Positions 27,816 to 38,638 are shown, counted from the stretch's first letter. The stretch: DNA of 64,000 nucleotides from Streptomyces antimycoticus (GCF_005405925.1 NZ_BJHV01000001.1:2418001-2482000); one strand, 5' to 3'. The notes: a model not told the origin generated them from the sequence alone. Translations and numbers: made by a program.

Positions 27816-28191
27816 GAGCCTCCGGCAGGCACGCCGCGGCAGCGGCCCGCGCGGCCGCGACGGAGGAAAGGGTGATGGGTCGCGTCAGGTACCTGCGGGT
27901 GGCGTGGTGATCCGGTGGGCACGGGCGCTCGCCGAGGTGGTCGTGGCGGACCCTGGCCTGGGCCGCGCAGCCGACGGCACACGGGTCGTCCGCGTGGGGA
28001 CCGGTGTCGGGGCGCTCGGCGCCCGTGGCCGCCGGGGCCGGATCGAGCACCGGAACGGAAGCCGCGGGCACCGGAACGGAAGCCGCGCGCGCGGCATCGG
28101 CGGGCAACGCCAGCAGGACGGCGAGGAGCGCGATGAGCGTCCCCGCGAGCGGGTGAACTGCGGTCGGGGTGCTGCGGGGTGCTGGGCGCAT
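27487..28191 (-). CDS. Putative small secreted protein upstream of secDF (3' end uncertain)
   Basis: From the ATG at 28191 (GGAAGGGGA upstream) the product has a clear signal peptide (GTLIALLAVLLALPADAARA) and then DDPCAVGCAAQARVRHDHLG, a short Cys/His segment seen in small actinobacterial exported proteins. The frame does not stop before secDF but runs 329 bp into it, which is implausible. The true end is probably near 27815, where another frame stops directly at the secDF start. A one-base error between the two is likely. Confidence 0.4.
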   Translation of the reverse strand: MRPAPRSTPTAVHPLAGTLIALLAVLLALPADAARAASVPVPAASVPVLDPAPAATGAERPDTGPHADDPCAVGCAAQARVRHDHLGERPCPPDHHATRRYLTRPITLSSVAAARAAAAACLPEARVETPEQPPEQPPEQPHQALARACATRPRRDRRIAGHRPHHARPPRPRPARRHPDHAGNPLHPHHRRRRRGHRPHRGSAARPHRRARRRRTDPRPLRRPPHPRRAARRV

Positions 28192-28309
28192 GCACCGTCC
28201 CCTTCCTGCGGGGTGCTCGACTCCTGCCGTGTGCTCGGCGTGGGGTGCCGGTCCGGGGCTCCGGCCGGGGAGTGGACGACCAGCCCCGGACGTCGGTGCG
28301 GGGCGGGCG

Positions 28310-29017
28310 TCAGGGTTCGATGAGACCTGCGCGGATGGCGTAGCGGGTCAGCTCCAGCCGGTCGTGCAGACCGAGCTTGTGCAGGAGGTTGGCCCGGTGG
28401 CGGTGCACGGTCTTGACGCTGATGAACAGGATCTCGGCGATCTCCTTGGAGGAGTGCCCTTCGGCGACGAGCTTGAGGACCTCCTCTTCACGAGGGGTGA
28501 GGAACTGGTCGGGGTCTTCCTCGCCGTGGCGGACGCGCTCCAGGTAGTTGCGGATGAGAGCGGTGACCGCGCCGGGGTAGAGGAACGGCTCGTTGCGCAT
28601 CGCGGCCCGGCAGGCGGCGACCAGGTCGCGGTCGGCAACCGACTTCAGCACATAGCCACAAGCCCCGGCCTTGAGTGCCTGGAACAGGTACTGCTCGTTG
28701 TCGTGCATCGTCAGCATCAGGATGCGCAGACCCGGCTTGAGCGCCACCAGCTCCCGGGTGGCCTGAAGACCGGTCAGGCGCGGCATGGCGATGTCCAGCA
28801 CGGCCAGGTCGATCTCCTGGCTCCGGGCCGCCTCGATGGCCTCGGCACCGTCCCCGGCCTCGGCGACGACCTCCAGGTCGGGTTCCCTGTCGAGGATCAG
28901 GCGTACGCCGCGGCGTACGAGAGCGTGGTCGTCGGCGAGCAGGATGCGGATCGGCTTCCCGGCCGTGGCGGACGGTGCCGAGGCCGTGGTGGGTCCGGGC
29001 GGGGTCGGATCGGGCAT
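28310..29017 (-). CDS. NarL/LuxR-family response regulator
   Basis: The 235-aa product has a receiver domain (IRILLADDHALVRRGVRLIL; phospho-acceptor Asp in AVLDIAMPR; Lys in GYVLKSV) and a LuxR-type DNA-binding domain (LTPREEEVLKLVAEGHSSKE, then IAEILFISVKTVHRHRANL). It starts 2 bp after the kinase stop, so the two are coupled. A TTG at 29023 overlapping the kinase stop is an alternative start with slightly better spacing. Confidence 0.93.
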   Translation of the reverse strand: MPDPTPPGPTTASAPSATAGKPIRILLADDHALVRRGVRLILDREPDLEVVAEAGDGAEAIEAARSQEIDLAVLDIAMPRLTGLQATRELVALKPGLRILMLTMHDNEQYLFQALKAGACGYVLKSVADRDLVAACRAAMRNEPFLYPGAVTALIRNYLERVRHGEEDPDQFLTPREEEVLKLVAEGHSSKEIAEILFISVKTVHRHRANLLHKLGLHDRLELTRYAIRAGLIEP

Positions 29018-29019
29018 GG

Positions 29020-29982
29020 TCAAAGCTGCTTCCTGGGGGCGGGTGTGATGAGGCGGATCCGGGTACCGGTGCCAGGCGTCGAGGTGATGTCGAGGGTGGC
29101 CCCGGCGAGCAGGGCCCGTTCGCGCATGCCGCGGATCCCGGCGCCTTCGCAGGCGGCCTCGATGCCGCGGCCGTCGTCGGCGATCTCCAGCACCACCGCC
29201 TCGCCCACCCGGTGCAGGCTCACCTCGACCTGCCGCGCGTCCGCATGGCGGGCCGCGTTGGTCAGGCTCTCCTGAGCCACCCGGTACAGCACGAGCTCGC
29301 TCTCCCGGTCGAGGGTGGGCGGATCGGAATCGAGGCGGCGCACAACCCGCAGCCCGGTGTGGGTGGCGAAGTCCTGCGTGAGCGAGGTCAGTGCGCTGAC
29401 CAGGCCCAGGTCGTCCAGGACGCCGGGCCGCAGGCGGCGCACCAGGCGGCGGACCTCGTCCAGGCTCTCCCTGGTGATCTCCTGGGCCTGCTGGAGGTCC
29501 TCGCGCAGCGGTTCGGGGGCGTCGTCCGCGGCGCGCTTGAGCACCAGCAGGATCGCGGTCATGCTCTGCCCGACCTCGTCGTGCAGTTCCTGGGCGATGC
29601 GGCGGCGTTCCGCCTCCTGGGCCAGCAGCGCCCGGGCGCTGGACGTGGCGCGTTCGTGCTCCAGCCGGTCGAGCATGGCGTTGAAGGTGCGGATCAGCTC
29701 GGACACCTCGCTACCGCCGCCGGCGCCGGGCACGGACAGCCGCTGGCCCGGGCGCAGCAGGTCGACGGTGGTCATCAGCCTGGTCAGCCGGTCCAGCGGG
29801 GCCAGGCCCCAGCGCAGCAGGGTGCCGTTGGCGACCAGCATGACGGCGAGACCGCCGACCAGGATGATCGCCTCGGTCAGCAGCACCGGCACGGAGACGG
29901 TCACCGGCGCCCACAGCAGCAGCGCCGTAGCGGTGCCCAGCACCAGGGCGTTGAGCCCGAAGATCCGCCAGAACAGCGACAC
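29020..29982 (-). CDS. NarL-type sensor histidine kinase
   Basis: The 320-aa kinase has two N-terminal membrane helices, a HAMP-like segment, the HisKA_3 dimerisation box with the phospho-acceptor His (RIAQELHDEVGQSMTAILL) and an ATPase domain (NAARHADARQ; EIADDGRGIE; GIRGMRERALLAGATL). The GTG at 29982 follows GGAGG by 10 bp. The frame is open upstream but without membrane or family features. It lies upstream of and is coupled to the response regulator. The stimulus is unknown; extracellular sensing loop is short, which suggests membrane or partner sensing. Confidence 0.92.
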   Translation of the reverse strand: MSLFWRIFGLNALVLGTATALLLWAPVTVSVPVLLTEAIILVGGLAVMLVANGTLLRWGLAPLDRLTRLMTTVDLLRPGQRLSVPGAGGGSEVSELIRTFNAMLDRLEHERATSSARALLAQEAERRRIAQELHDEVGQSMTAILLVLKRAADDAPEPLREDLQQAQEITRESLDEVRRLVRRLRPGVLDDLGLVSALTSLTQDFATHTGLRVVRRLDSDPPTLDRESELVLYRVAQESLTNAARHADARQVEVSLHRVGEAVVLEIADDGRGIEAACEGAGIRGMRERALLAGATLDITSTPGTGTRIRLITPAPRKQL

Positions 29983-30357
29983 CGGGGAAGTTCCTCCTTC
30001 TGCGCTCCGCGAGTGATCAGCTCTACTGCCGCCCATCGGACCCAGGCGGAGCCGCCACAACTGATCACGACCGAGCCTGACACAGCCTGCCTCCCGCACC
30101 GCGCGCGGTCGATGGGGCCCGTCACCCATATCCGAGGTCATCGGGTACCCACGCGCCCTTCCCCGCCATCGCCCCGTGGTCACCGCTGCCCCGGGCAAAT
30201 GGGGTCCGCGCCCGATGGGCTTCCGACGCCGGGTCGAGCAGAGTCGAAGGTGCTCGAGCCGTCCGGTACGGCCAGTGCGCGCGGTCCTGGAGACCGCGGT
30301 CGGCGGAACCGGGCGGCTGCTGCCGCGCCTGGCGCGCTTTCACGAAAGGACCTCATC
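29983..30357. other. Divergent promoter region between kinase and dksA-like genes
   Basis: No gene. It holds the promoters of the two-component operon (minus) and the dksA/mreB-like operon (plus). Confidence 0.5.
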
Positions 30358-30687
30358 GTGCCGCTCGACACCACCCAGACCGGCCGCCGCCCCGGGCGGC
30401 TGACCTCTCATGAAACCCGTCAGCGCCTCGAACACGCCCGCAACAGCCGCCTGGCTCAGCTGCGTGCCCTCGACGAGAGCGCCCAGAGCACGGACGCCCA
30501 TCTGGTGTCCGCGCAGACGGAGGCGATCCAGCGAGTCCTCACCGAGATCGACGAGGCGTTCGCCCGCGTGGAGGACGACACCTACGGCATCTGCCAGGGC
30601 TGTGCCAAGCCCGTCCCCGCGGAACGCCTGGAGATCCTCCCCTACACCCGGTACTGCGTCGCCTGCCAGGGCCGCGCCACCGCCTGA
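30358..30687 (+). CDS. DksA/TraR-type zinc-finger protein
   Basis: The 109-aa protein has an N-terminal coiled coil (SHETRQRLEHARNSRLAQLR) and the C4 zinc finger YGICQGCAKPVPAERLEILP to TRYCVACQG. DksA relatives bind the RNA-polymerase secondary channel, often with ppGpp. The GTG at 30358 follows GAAAGGA. First gene of a four-gene row. Confidence 0.88.
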   Translation: MPLDTTQTGRRPGRLTSHETRQRLEHARNSRLAQLRALDESAQSTDAHLVSAQTEAIQRVLTEIDEAFARVEDDTYGICQGCAKPVPAERLEILPYTRYCVACQGRATA

Positions 30688-30741
30688 CCCGCCCCGTCCG
30701 CCTCCTGTTTTCGTCTCCGCCCTGCTCAAAGGGGTGAAGTG

Positions 30742-31107
30742 GTGAACCACCAGACCATCGGCGACCGTGCCGCGCACCTGTCGCCCGAGGACCTCGCCGC
30801 GCTGCGGGAGAACCTCCACGAACAGCGCCTGTTCCGCCGGGAACAGCTGCGGCAGATCGCCGCGGCGCCCCGCGTCGAGGACCTGCTCCGGCGCCGCTCC
30901 GCGGCACAGGCCGAAGTGCACGTCAAAGTCGCCGCCTCCGCGCGCATGGTCCTCGCCGACGTGGAGGCGGCGCTGCGACGCATCGCCGAGGGCCGCTACG
31001 GCGCGTGCCATCTGTGCCGTCGCCCTGTCGAGCGCGACCGGCTGATGATCGTTCCGCAGGCCCGCTACTGCGCACGGTGCCAGCAGGTGCGGGAGGCCGG
31101 ACGATGA
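30742..31107 (+). CDS. Second DksA/TraR-type zinc-finger protein
   Basis: A 121-aa paralogue of the preceding gene, with coiled coil (EDLAALRENLHEQRLFRREQ) and C4 finger (CHLCRRPVERDRLMIVPQA, RYCARCQQ). Two GTGs compete for the start (30739, 30742); the second has better spacing to AAGGGG. Its stop overlaps the MreB-like start (ATGA). Two different secondary-channel proteins side by side suggest fine tuning. Confidence 0.88.
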   Translation: MNHQTIGDRAAHLSPEDLAALRENLHEQRLFRREQLRQIAAAPRVEDLLRRRSAAQAEVHVKVAASARMVLADVEAALRRIAEGRYGACHLCRRPVERDRLMIVPQARYCARCQQVREAGR

Positions 31108-31961
31108 CCGTCCGCCGCCGCTTTCGGTCCGGCTCCCCCGCCGGGCACCGGCACCGGCCCTGGCCGTTGTGCCGGCACTGCTGCGGCCTCGCCCTGGACC
31201 TGGGCAGCGCCCGCACCCGCGCCTGGATAGCCGGCCGCGGGATGGTCCTCGACGTACCCACCATCACCTTCCCCGGTGCTGGGGCGGTGTATCCGGTCCA
31301 GCGCGGCGCCATCGTCGACGTTCCGGGAACGGCCCGGATGCTCGACCGGCTCCTCAGCCCCCGCCTGCCCCGCCTCACCCGCCCGCTGGTGGTGGTCACC
31401 GCGCCGGTGCTGGACGGCCCCGCCTACCGGGAACGGGCCCGCGCCGCCGTGGAAGTGCTCCGCCCCCGCGCGGTCCTGACCGTCCCCACCGCGCGCGCCA
31501 TCGCCCTGGCCGCGGGCGCCGACCTCTCCCTGCCGCTGCTCGTGGTGGACATCGGCGCCCATCTCACCGAGGTGGTCCTCCTCGTCGACGGCCTGGTCTT
31601 CGACGCCCGCCGCACCGCCCTGGGCACCACCGACCTCGCCGGCACCACCGACCTCGCAGACGCCGACGCCACGGCGGAGATCAGCGAAGCCATCAGCACC
31701 ATGTTCACCTCCATGCTCCGGCAGGACCGCACGTCCCTCACCGCCGAGGCCCTGAGCCGGGGTGCCCTCCTGGCCGGTGGCGGCGCACTGCGCCCCGACC
31801 TCACTCACCGGCTCGCCGGCGGCACGCACGCGCCCCTGCGGGCGGTTCCCACACCGCATACCGCGGCGATCCGCGGCGCCGCCACGATGTTGCGGGCCGC
31901 GCACGGACATCCGTCGGCCAGGGGCACGTCCCCACCCGGGCCTGGCCCGCTCTTCCGCTGA
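31104..31961 (+). CDS. MreB-like actin-family protein, shortened
   Basis: At 285 aa this is about 60 aa shorter than MreB. It keeps phosphate-1 (LALDLGSARTRAWI), the phosphate-2 motif (LLVVDIGAHLTEVVLL) and the adenosine motif (GALLAGGGALRP), but between them residues are missing. This fits the third Streptomyces MreB-type protein, which lacks parts of subdomains IB and IIB. The N-terminus has a Cys/His-rich segment (PWPLCRHCCG). Translationally coupled to the second dksA gene. Confidence 0.85.
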   Translation: MTVRRRFRSGSPAGHRHRPWPLCRHCCGLALDLGSARTRAWIAGRGMVLDVPTITFPGAGAVYPVQRGAIVDVPGTARMLDRLLSPRLPRLTRPLVVVTAPVLDGPAYRERARAAVEVLRPRAVLTVPTARAIALAAGADLSLPLLVVDIGAHLTEVVLLVDGLVFDARRTALGTTDLAGTTDLADADATAEISEAISTMFTSMLRQDRTSLTAEALSRGALLAGGGALRPDLTHRLAGGTHAPLRAVPTPHTAAIRGAATMLRAAHGHPSARGTSPPGPGPLFR

Positions 31962-32047
31962 CCTCGCTGACCTCGCTGCCCCCTGACCCCGCCACCTCAC
32001 CGGCCGGGGTCTGCTGTACGCCACCTCCGCCCCGGAAAGGAGAACCT

Positions 32048-32683
32048 GTGTCCGGCGTGCCACCACCCGCACAGCCCCCGGATCCCCCGCACCACGGGCT
32101 CGTGCACCCCCTGTCGCTGTGGCGCTGGCGGCACAATCCGCTGTACCGGCGCACCGACCGCCTCCAGGGCCGGATCGCCCTGGCGATGTTGCTGCTCGTA
32201 CCGATCCTGGGGCTCGGTGCCATGTTCGCCATCGGTGACGCCGCCCACCGGCACTACCGCGCGGCCGCCGAGCACCAGAGGCAGACCCTGCGCCTCACCA
32301 CCGCCGTCCTCACCCACGACGCCCCGGACCATCCGGAGCCCGGATCGGCGGAGGCGAGAGAGAACCGCTATCCGGCCACGGTCCGCTACACCGACCCGGA
32401 CGGACGGATCCGCACCGTCGAGACCGACGTCCTGCCCGGGCTCAGCGCGGGCAGCGCCGTCGACGTGTGGGTCGACGTGGACGGAGCCATCGCCGAGCCG
32501 CCCATGCCCGCCGAGCAGATCCGCAGCCGGACCATGGGCTGGGCGCTCGTCGGCTTCCTGACCGTGACCCTCGCCGGTGCCGCCGCCTACCGCGGCGTCG
32601 TCGTGGTCCTGCGTCGGCGCAATCTCGCCCAGTGGGACGCCAAGTGGGCCGAGACCGCGCCACGCTGGACCACGTCCCCCTGA
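32048..32683 (+). CDS. Membrane protein with two helices, last gene of the block
   Basis: The 211-aa product has a helix near residue 45 (IALAMLLLVPILGLGAMFAI), an extracytoplasmic loop rich in beta strands (ATVRYTDPDGRIRTVETDVL), and a second helix (WALVGFLTVTLAGAAAYRGV). This is the pattern of conserved Streptomyces DUF3592-like proteins. GTG at 32048 with AAAGGAGA upstream. Confidence 0.85.
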   Translation: MSGVPPPAQPPDPPHHGLVHPLSLWRWRHNPLYRRTDRLQGRIALAMLLLVPILGLGAMFAIGDAAHRHYRAAAEHQRQTLRLTTAVLTHDAPDHPEPGSAEARENRYPATVRYTDPDGRIRTVETDVLPGLSAGSAVDVWVDVDGAIAEPPMPAEQIRSRTMGWALVGFLTVTLAGAAAYRGVVVVLRRRNLAQWDAKWAETAPRWTTSP

Positions 32684-32811
32684 GCCTGCGCAAACGCTCA
32701 CGCCTGCCCGGACCGACCACCTGGACGAGCGCGGCCGAACCATGTCGTCGCCGGCCGCGGGGCGGACGGCCGGGCAGGTCGTCGACGGGCCGCCGGGCCG
32801 CGGCCGCTACG

Positions 32812-33180
32812 TGCGCCTCATGGCGGAGAACACCGCCTCCGACACCGAGCGCCGCGGATGCCTGTTGGCCAAGGGCGCGGCGGAACTGGCCCAGCATGAT
32901 CCGACGCTCGCCGGACGGTCGGCCGAGACCATGAAGGGCGCTGCTGACCCTGCTGTGGACGGAGATCAGCGCCGCCCAGCGCCACGGCGACATCGATAGC
33001 GCTGCGGATCCGGAGCGGTTGGCGGCACTGCTGTTGACGGTGGTCCGCGGTATCGAGGCGGTAGGCAAGGCCGGCCTGGACCCGGAGACGCCGCGGAACA
33101 TCGCAGACACCGCACTGGCGGTCCTGCCCATGCCCGAGGGGCAGAAGCGCCTCGCAACCGGGCGCAGTCCGGCCCGCGAG
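32812..33180 (+). pseudogene. TetR-family regulator, C-terminal remnant
   Basis: AENTASDTERRGCLLAKGAA (one frame) and LWTEISAAQRHGDIDSAADP, LAALLLTVVRGIEAVGKAGL (next frame) are the ligand-domain signatures of TetR/AcrR proteins. The DNA-binding domain is absent and the frame breaks near 32936. It ends a little before the IS copy A. Confidence 0.75.
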
Positions 33181-33289
33181 AACTCACTTGGTTGGTGCCA
33201 TCACGGCCACATGTCCGCCGGACAGTGCCTAGCCAGCAGCGCCTGCACCGTGCGCAGGTACTGGTGCCGAAACCCCCGAGCAGCAACCC

Positions 33290-34499
<1,210 letters not shown>

Positions 34500-34500
<1 letters not shown>

Positions 34501-34679
34501 ACATCCTCGATGTCTACGCCCGGCACTACAACGGCCATCGCCCCCATCAAGCTCGAGAGCAACTGCCGCCTGACGACAACGACCTGGTCACGCCGCAGGA
34601 TGACCCGAGCATCCCGCGACGACTACTGCAGACTCACGTCCTTGGCGGCCTGATCAACGAGTACAGATATGCGGCCTGA
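34500..34679 (+). pseudogene. C-terminal fragment of another integrase-core transposase
   Basis: YARHYNGHRPHQAREQLPPD and [18 protein letters not shown] are the usual tail of this transposase class. Only about 59 codons remain; copy A has inserted into or replaced the rest. Confidence 0.8.
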
Positions 34680-34687
34680 CCAGCCGC

Positions 34688-35052
34688 GATGAGTTGCTGA
34701 ACGGCACAGGATTCCGCGGGCCAGGACCATTTCGGGACCAGCGGGTCGACGGCCGTGCCGAGCCGTTCGAGCAGGGCCGGCGGTGCGTCGGCTACCCATT
34801 CACTCACCGCGAGCAGGGGTCGCGCTCCGGCGAGGACCGCGCAGGCCGTCAGTGCCAGGAGCGTCACGAGAGGGTGCCGTACTCCCGCGGATCCCGCGGG
34901 TCCGGGACCTGTGCGAGGCGTTCCAGCAGATCCGGAAGATCGCTCCCGGACACTTCCGGATGCGGTCTGAGCTGTTCAAAGGCAGGGGAGGTCAGAGAGG
35001 ATGCGTCGGCAGGCACGGGCAGTCCAAGGTCACAGAGCGTAGAGAACTTCAT
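34688..35052 (-). pseudogene. ISAs1-family transposase, N-terminal fragment
   Basis: Two frames together read FEQLRPHPEVSGSDLPDLLE, RLAQVPDPRDPR, then TLLALTACAVLAGARPLLAV and SEWVADAPPALLERLG, the N-terminal DDE_Tnp_AS1-associated region. The frame break is near 34864 and the gene is cut at about 34690. Confidence 0.75.
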
Positions 35053-35576
35053 GATCGCGGACGTTCGTGCCTGCTGTGCACCGAACTCCGCCCAACATGA
35101 CGAGACGTCAGCAACCGGGCGTCAGCCGACTACGCCGAAGTCCTGACCGAAGAGGGCGCGGTAGTACGCGACTTCCGGTTCGCGCTCCATCCAGATGTTG
35201 CCGGTGGGGGTCTCCGTTGTTGCGCTGTCGGACCATCCGGATGGTTTCCGCTGCGCTCTTCGAGATGCACGACGAATGGATCGCCTTACCTCGCCGCCAC
35301 CTCCCCGAAGGTGATATGGGTGATATCTGTCGTAAACTCTCTTTTAGTTCCTCCGTGCTATCCAACGCACCGAAATGCAACCGCCAGTTGATCCCCAACA
35401 GCATGACGAGGGACACTACCTGGCGGATGCGTGTTCCCGACCGAGTGGCACTCGCTTCGGCATCCTCCCGCGCAGGTCATCGGAGGCCATTTACCCAAAG
35501 ATTACTGGGCAGTTGACCTCAGGGTTTCGTGGTAGCGTCCTTGTTCGGAGGGACAGTGCAACCTGAAAGGGAAATC
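35053..35576. other. Unassigned, AT-richer stretch
   Basis: No convincing full gene. On the minus strand, the short piece TGNIWMEREPEVAYYRALFG ends with a stop at 35125 and could be the tail of a decayed small gene. The 5' part of the following gene's promoter lies here. Confidence 0.35.
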
Positions 35577-36185
35577 GTGAACACGGAGAAGATCACCGCT
35601 CGCCGCCTCTCGCTGGAAGAGGTGACGAAGCTCGGCGTGAAGGACAGGCTCTTCATTTCCGCCGACACGGCAGAACTCAAGCTTCCCGACTGCTATGTCC
35701 CTGCTTTTCTGACCAAGTCCGGTGAGAATTTCGAGGGCGGCTCGATCACGGCGAGAACCGTATTCCAGGAAGAGGTCTCCTGCCTTCCCGACGACGAGAA
35801 TGAAGCCGGAATCTACTTGGCTGACGAGAACGGCTCGGTGACCATCGAGGTCCTCCAGTCCGCCGGTGTCGTGCTGGACCTGGCACTTTTCGTCCCTGGT
35901 GGGGACAAGGGAGCCCTCACGGCCCTTTACGCTGCGGCCCGGCAGGCCTTCGGCGCCGACACCGTACAGATCTGGCGCCAGGGCCTCAAGGAGGTTCCCG
36001 ACGTGAAGGTCGACATCTTCGAGGAGCAGATTCCCCGGGGGCGCAAGGGGACCGACAGCCCCAAACGTGACCGTCGCGCGTTCGACACCTACCCCACCCG
36101 TGCAGACTTCATCGAGTTCTCCGCGGGGTGGAAGCCGGTCATTGAGATTCACAGGCCGATTGTTGACGACACCCCGACCATCTGA
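35577..36185 (+). CDS. Hypothetical protein of unknown family
   Basis: A 202-aa, acidic, cytoplasmic protein starting at a GTG (35577) with AAAGGGA upstream; the frame extends to 35529 without support. There is no signal peptide or membrane helix. Segments include SLEEVTKLGVKDRLFISADT, GGSITARTVFQEEVSCLPDD, DTVQIWRQGLKEVPDVKVDI and FIEFSAGWKPVIEIHRPIVD. GC content is lower than its neighbours, and it is bounded by transposase fragments, which suggests a cargo gene. Could be a defence, immunity or effector protein; I cannot say. Confidence 0.65.
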   Translation: MNTEKITARRLSLEEVTKLGVKDRLFISADTAELKLPDCYVPAFLTKSGENFEGGSITARTVFQEEVSCLPDDENEAGIYLADENGSVTIEVLQSAGVVLDLALFVPGGDKGALTALYAAARQAFGADTVQIWRQGLKEVPDVKVDIFEEQIPRGRKGTDSPKRDRRAFDTYPTRADFIEFSAGWKPVIEIHRPIVDDTPTI

Positions 36186-36481
36186 GGCGGCTTTACCTCT
36201 CGTTCCCGGCCTGAGAGAACGCCGAGAACGCATGCGCCGGACCCGGTCGACCCCTGAGCGGCCCAGGGAGCCGTCGGAAAATATCTCACGAACGACGAAG
36301 CGCCGTTCCACTCGATGACCTCGCGAGACAGACCGCCTGACCAAAATCAAAGCCTGAAGTTATTCTGCGACAGCCCTCAGGGCTTCGCCGTAGTCGAGTG
36401 ACGTCCACTTCGTGCTCAGGCGAGGCCGATGAACATGAGGGGTCAGGGCTTCGGCGTAGTGCCGTGACGTCTGGTTCGTGA
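36186..36481. other. Short gene-free stretch
   Basis: No gene seen. It contains two near-identical imperfect repeats, one at about 36371-36412 and the other at about 36445-36480, both around CAGGGCTTCG. Confidence 0.4.
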
Positions 36482-37069
36482 TCATCCGAGGCCGAGTAGC
36501 GCGAGGGGGCGCCGAGGGGCGCGGGCATTGTGGCGGAGGCCGGCCGCGATGTTCTTCACTCCGGCCGTGCGGAGGGCTCCGATGGCGAGGTTGCGCCAGG
36601 TGGCCATCGCGCGGGGCGCGTTGCCGGTCCGCAGCTGGGGGGCGTCCTCGGCGAAGGTGGTGTCGCGGATGCGGTGCAGGGCCTCGATCTGCCAGTGGTC
36701 GCGGACGAGTTGGGTGATCTGGGCTGGGGTGGCCTGCTCGGCGGTCAGGCTGGTGACGGCGTAGACCGTCTTGACGGTGGTCTTGCCGGTCTTGCGGTCG
36801 GTGCGCCGGCGCTTGATCTGGACGGCCTGGCAGGCTCCGGGGAAGAGGGGGCTGTTGACGGTGGCAACCTTGATCCGGCGGATCTCCGAGTGGGCGTGGC
36901 CGATGCCCCGGGTGCGTCCCTGAAGCGGGATGTCTTTCCAGGGAAGGGACTTGAGCCGGCGGCGCAACTTCTTGATCGTCATCCAGCCCTCCGCCGAGGG
37001 CCGCAAAGCCGGTGGACGCCCTGTCTGGCTCGGCCTGGTGAACGACCCGGACGCGTCGCGGGACATCAC
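36482..37069 (-). pseudogene. ISAs1-family transposase, C-terminal fragment
   Basis: [40 protein letters not shown] and [20 protein letters not shown] are the ISAs1/DDE_Tnp_1-type end of the transposase. It is the right class to be the missing C-terminal part of the fragment at 34688, 1.4 kb away, with the hypothetical gene between them. Confidence 0.8.
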
Positions 37070-37114
37070 CGCCTGGGTCGAAGCCGGCGGCCCCCGGCCC
37101 CAGACAGGACAAAA

Positions 37115-37146
37115 GCCCGCCCCTCGATCTGAAGGCTACTGGCGGG
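37115..37146 (-). terminator. Candidate terminator of nuoD
   Basis: On the minus strand CCCGCC...GGCGGG is followed by CTTTTGTCC. It lies about 155 bp beyond the nuoD stop. Confidence 0.5.
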
Positions 37147-37300
37147 TTACTTGTCACCTGGTTCGCCGCTCGTTAAAGGCACCCCGAAGGGGCCGAGGGC
37201 CACAGGTCCGGTGATGCCGCTCGGGTGCCCAAGGGTCGCCGCAGCCGTCGCCGGAGTCGGGGAACGGGCGGACGAGTCAACCACGGTCACGCGATGGCTC

Positions 37301-38638
37301 TCACCGGTCCACGCCTCCCATCACCGGGTCGATACCGGCCACGGCGACGATGACGTCCGCGACCTGCCCGCCCTCGCACATCGCGGCCATCGTCTGCAGG
37401 TTGGTGAAGCTCGGGTCGCGGAAGTGCACCCGGTAGGGGCGCGTGCCGCCGTCGGAGACTACATGCACGCCCAGCTCGCCCCTGGGGGACTCGACCGCCG
37501 TGTAGGTCTGCCCCGGCGGGACGTGGAAGCCCTCCGTCACCAGCTTGAAGTGGTAGATCAGCGCCTCCATGGACTCGCCCATGATCTTGCGAATGTGGTC
37601 CAGCGAGTTGCCGAGCCCGTCCGCGCCGAGCGCCAGCTGGGCCGGCCACGCGATCTTCTTGTCCGCGACCATTACCTCGCCGCCGCCGCCCGTGAGCTGT
37701 TCCAGGCACTGCTCGACGATCCGCAGCGACTGCTCCATCTCGTGCAGCCGGATCAGGAACCGCCCGTAGGAGTCGCAGGTGTCGGCGGTCTCGACCTCGA
37801 AGTCGTAGCCCTCGTAGCCACAGTACGGCTGCGACTTGCGCAGGTCGTGCGGCAGGCCGGTGGCCCGCAGGATCGGGCCGGTCGCGCCCAGCGCCATGCA
37901 GCCCGCCAGGTTCAGATAGCCGACGTCCATCAGCCGGGCCTTGAAGACCGGGTTGTTGGTGGCGAGCTTGTCGTACTCGGGCAGCCGCGAGCGCAGCAGC
38001 CTCACGCCCTCACGGATATCGTCCAGCGCGCGGGGCGGCAGGTCCTGCGCCAGCCCGCCGGGCCGCACGTAGCCGTGGTTCATGCGCAGGCCGGTGACCA
38101 GCTCGAAGATGTCGAGGATGACCTCGCGATCACGGAAGCCGTAGACCATCAGCGTGGTGGAGCCGATCTCCATCCCGCCTGCGGCCACGGCGACCAGATG
38201 GGAGGAGATCCGGTTGAGCTCCATCATCATCACGCGGATGACGCTCGCCCGCTCCGGGATGTGGTCGGTGATGCCCAGCAGCTTCTCCACCGCCAGGCAG
38301 TAGGCCGTCTCGTTGAACAGCGGCATCAGGTAGTCCATGCGGGTCACGAACGTCGTGCCCTGGACCCAGTTGCGGAACTCCATGTTCTTCTCGATGCCGG
38401 TGTGCAGGTAGCCGATGCCGCAGCGGGCCTCCTTCACCGTCTCGCCGTCGATCTCCAGGATCAGCCGCAGCACACCGTGCGTGGACGGGTGCTGCGGACC
38501 CATGTTGACGATGATCCGCTCGTCGTCCGGCTTCTCCGCCGCGGAGAAGATCTCGTCCCAGTCGCCGCCGGTGATCGTGTAGGTGTGACCCTCGGTGGTG
38601 TCGCGGGCGCCTGCCGGTTCATGCTCGGGGCTGCTCAT
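37301..38638 (-). CDS. nuoD: NADH-quinone oxidoreductase subunit D
   Basis: The 445-aa product is a full-length NuoD, the 49-kDa quinone-site subunit of complex I. It shows [74 protein letters not shown] and [16 protein letters not shown], all core family signatures. The ATG at 38638 has GGAGG 11 bp upstream. No other nuo gene is in the window, so it is an orphan or a paralogue of the main nuo operon. Left neighbour is a transposase fragment; right, a decayed permease. Confidence 0.95.
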   Translation of the reverse strand: MSSPEHEPAGARDTTEGHTYTITGGDWDEIFSAAEKPDDERIIVNMGPQHPSTHGVLRLILEIDGETVKEARCGIGYLHTGIEKNMEFRNWVQGTTFVTRMDYLMPLFNETAYCLAVEKLLGITDHIPERASVIRVMMMELNRISSHLVAVAAGGMEIGSTTLMVYGFRDREVILDIFELVTGLRMNHGYVRPGGLAQDLPPRALDDIREGVRLLRSRLPEYDKLATNNPVFKARLMDVGYLNLAGCMALGATGPILRATGLPHDLRKSQPYCGYEGYDFEVETADTCDSYGRFLIRLHEMEQSLRIVEQCLEQLTGGGGEVMVADKKIAWPAQLALGADGLGNSLDHIRKIMGESMEALIYHFKLVTEGFHVPPGQTYTAVESPRGELGVHVVSDGGTRPYRVHFRDPSFTNLQTMAAMCEGGQVADVIVAVAGIDPVMGGVDR

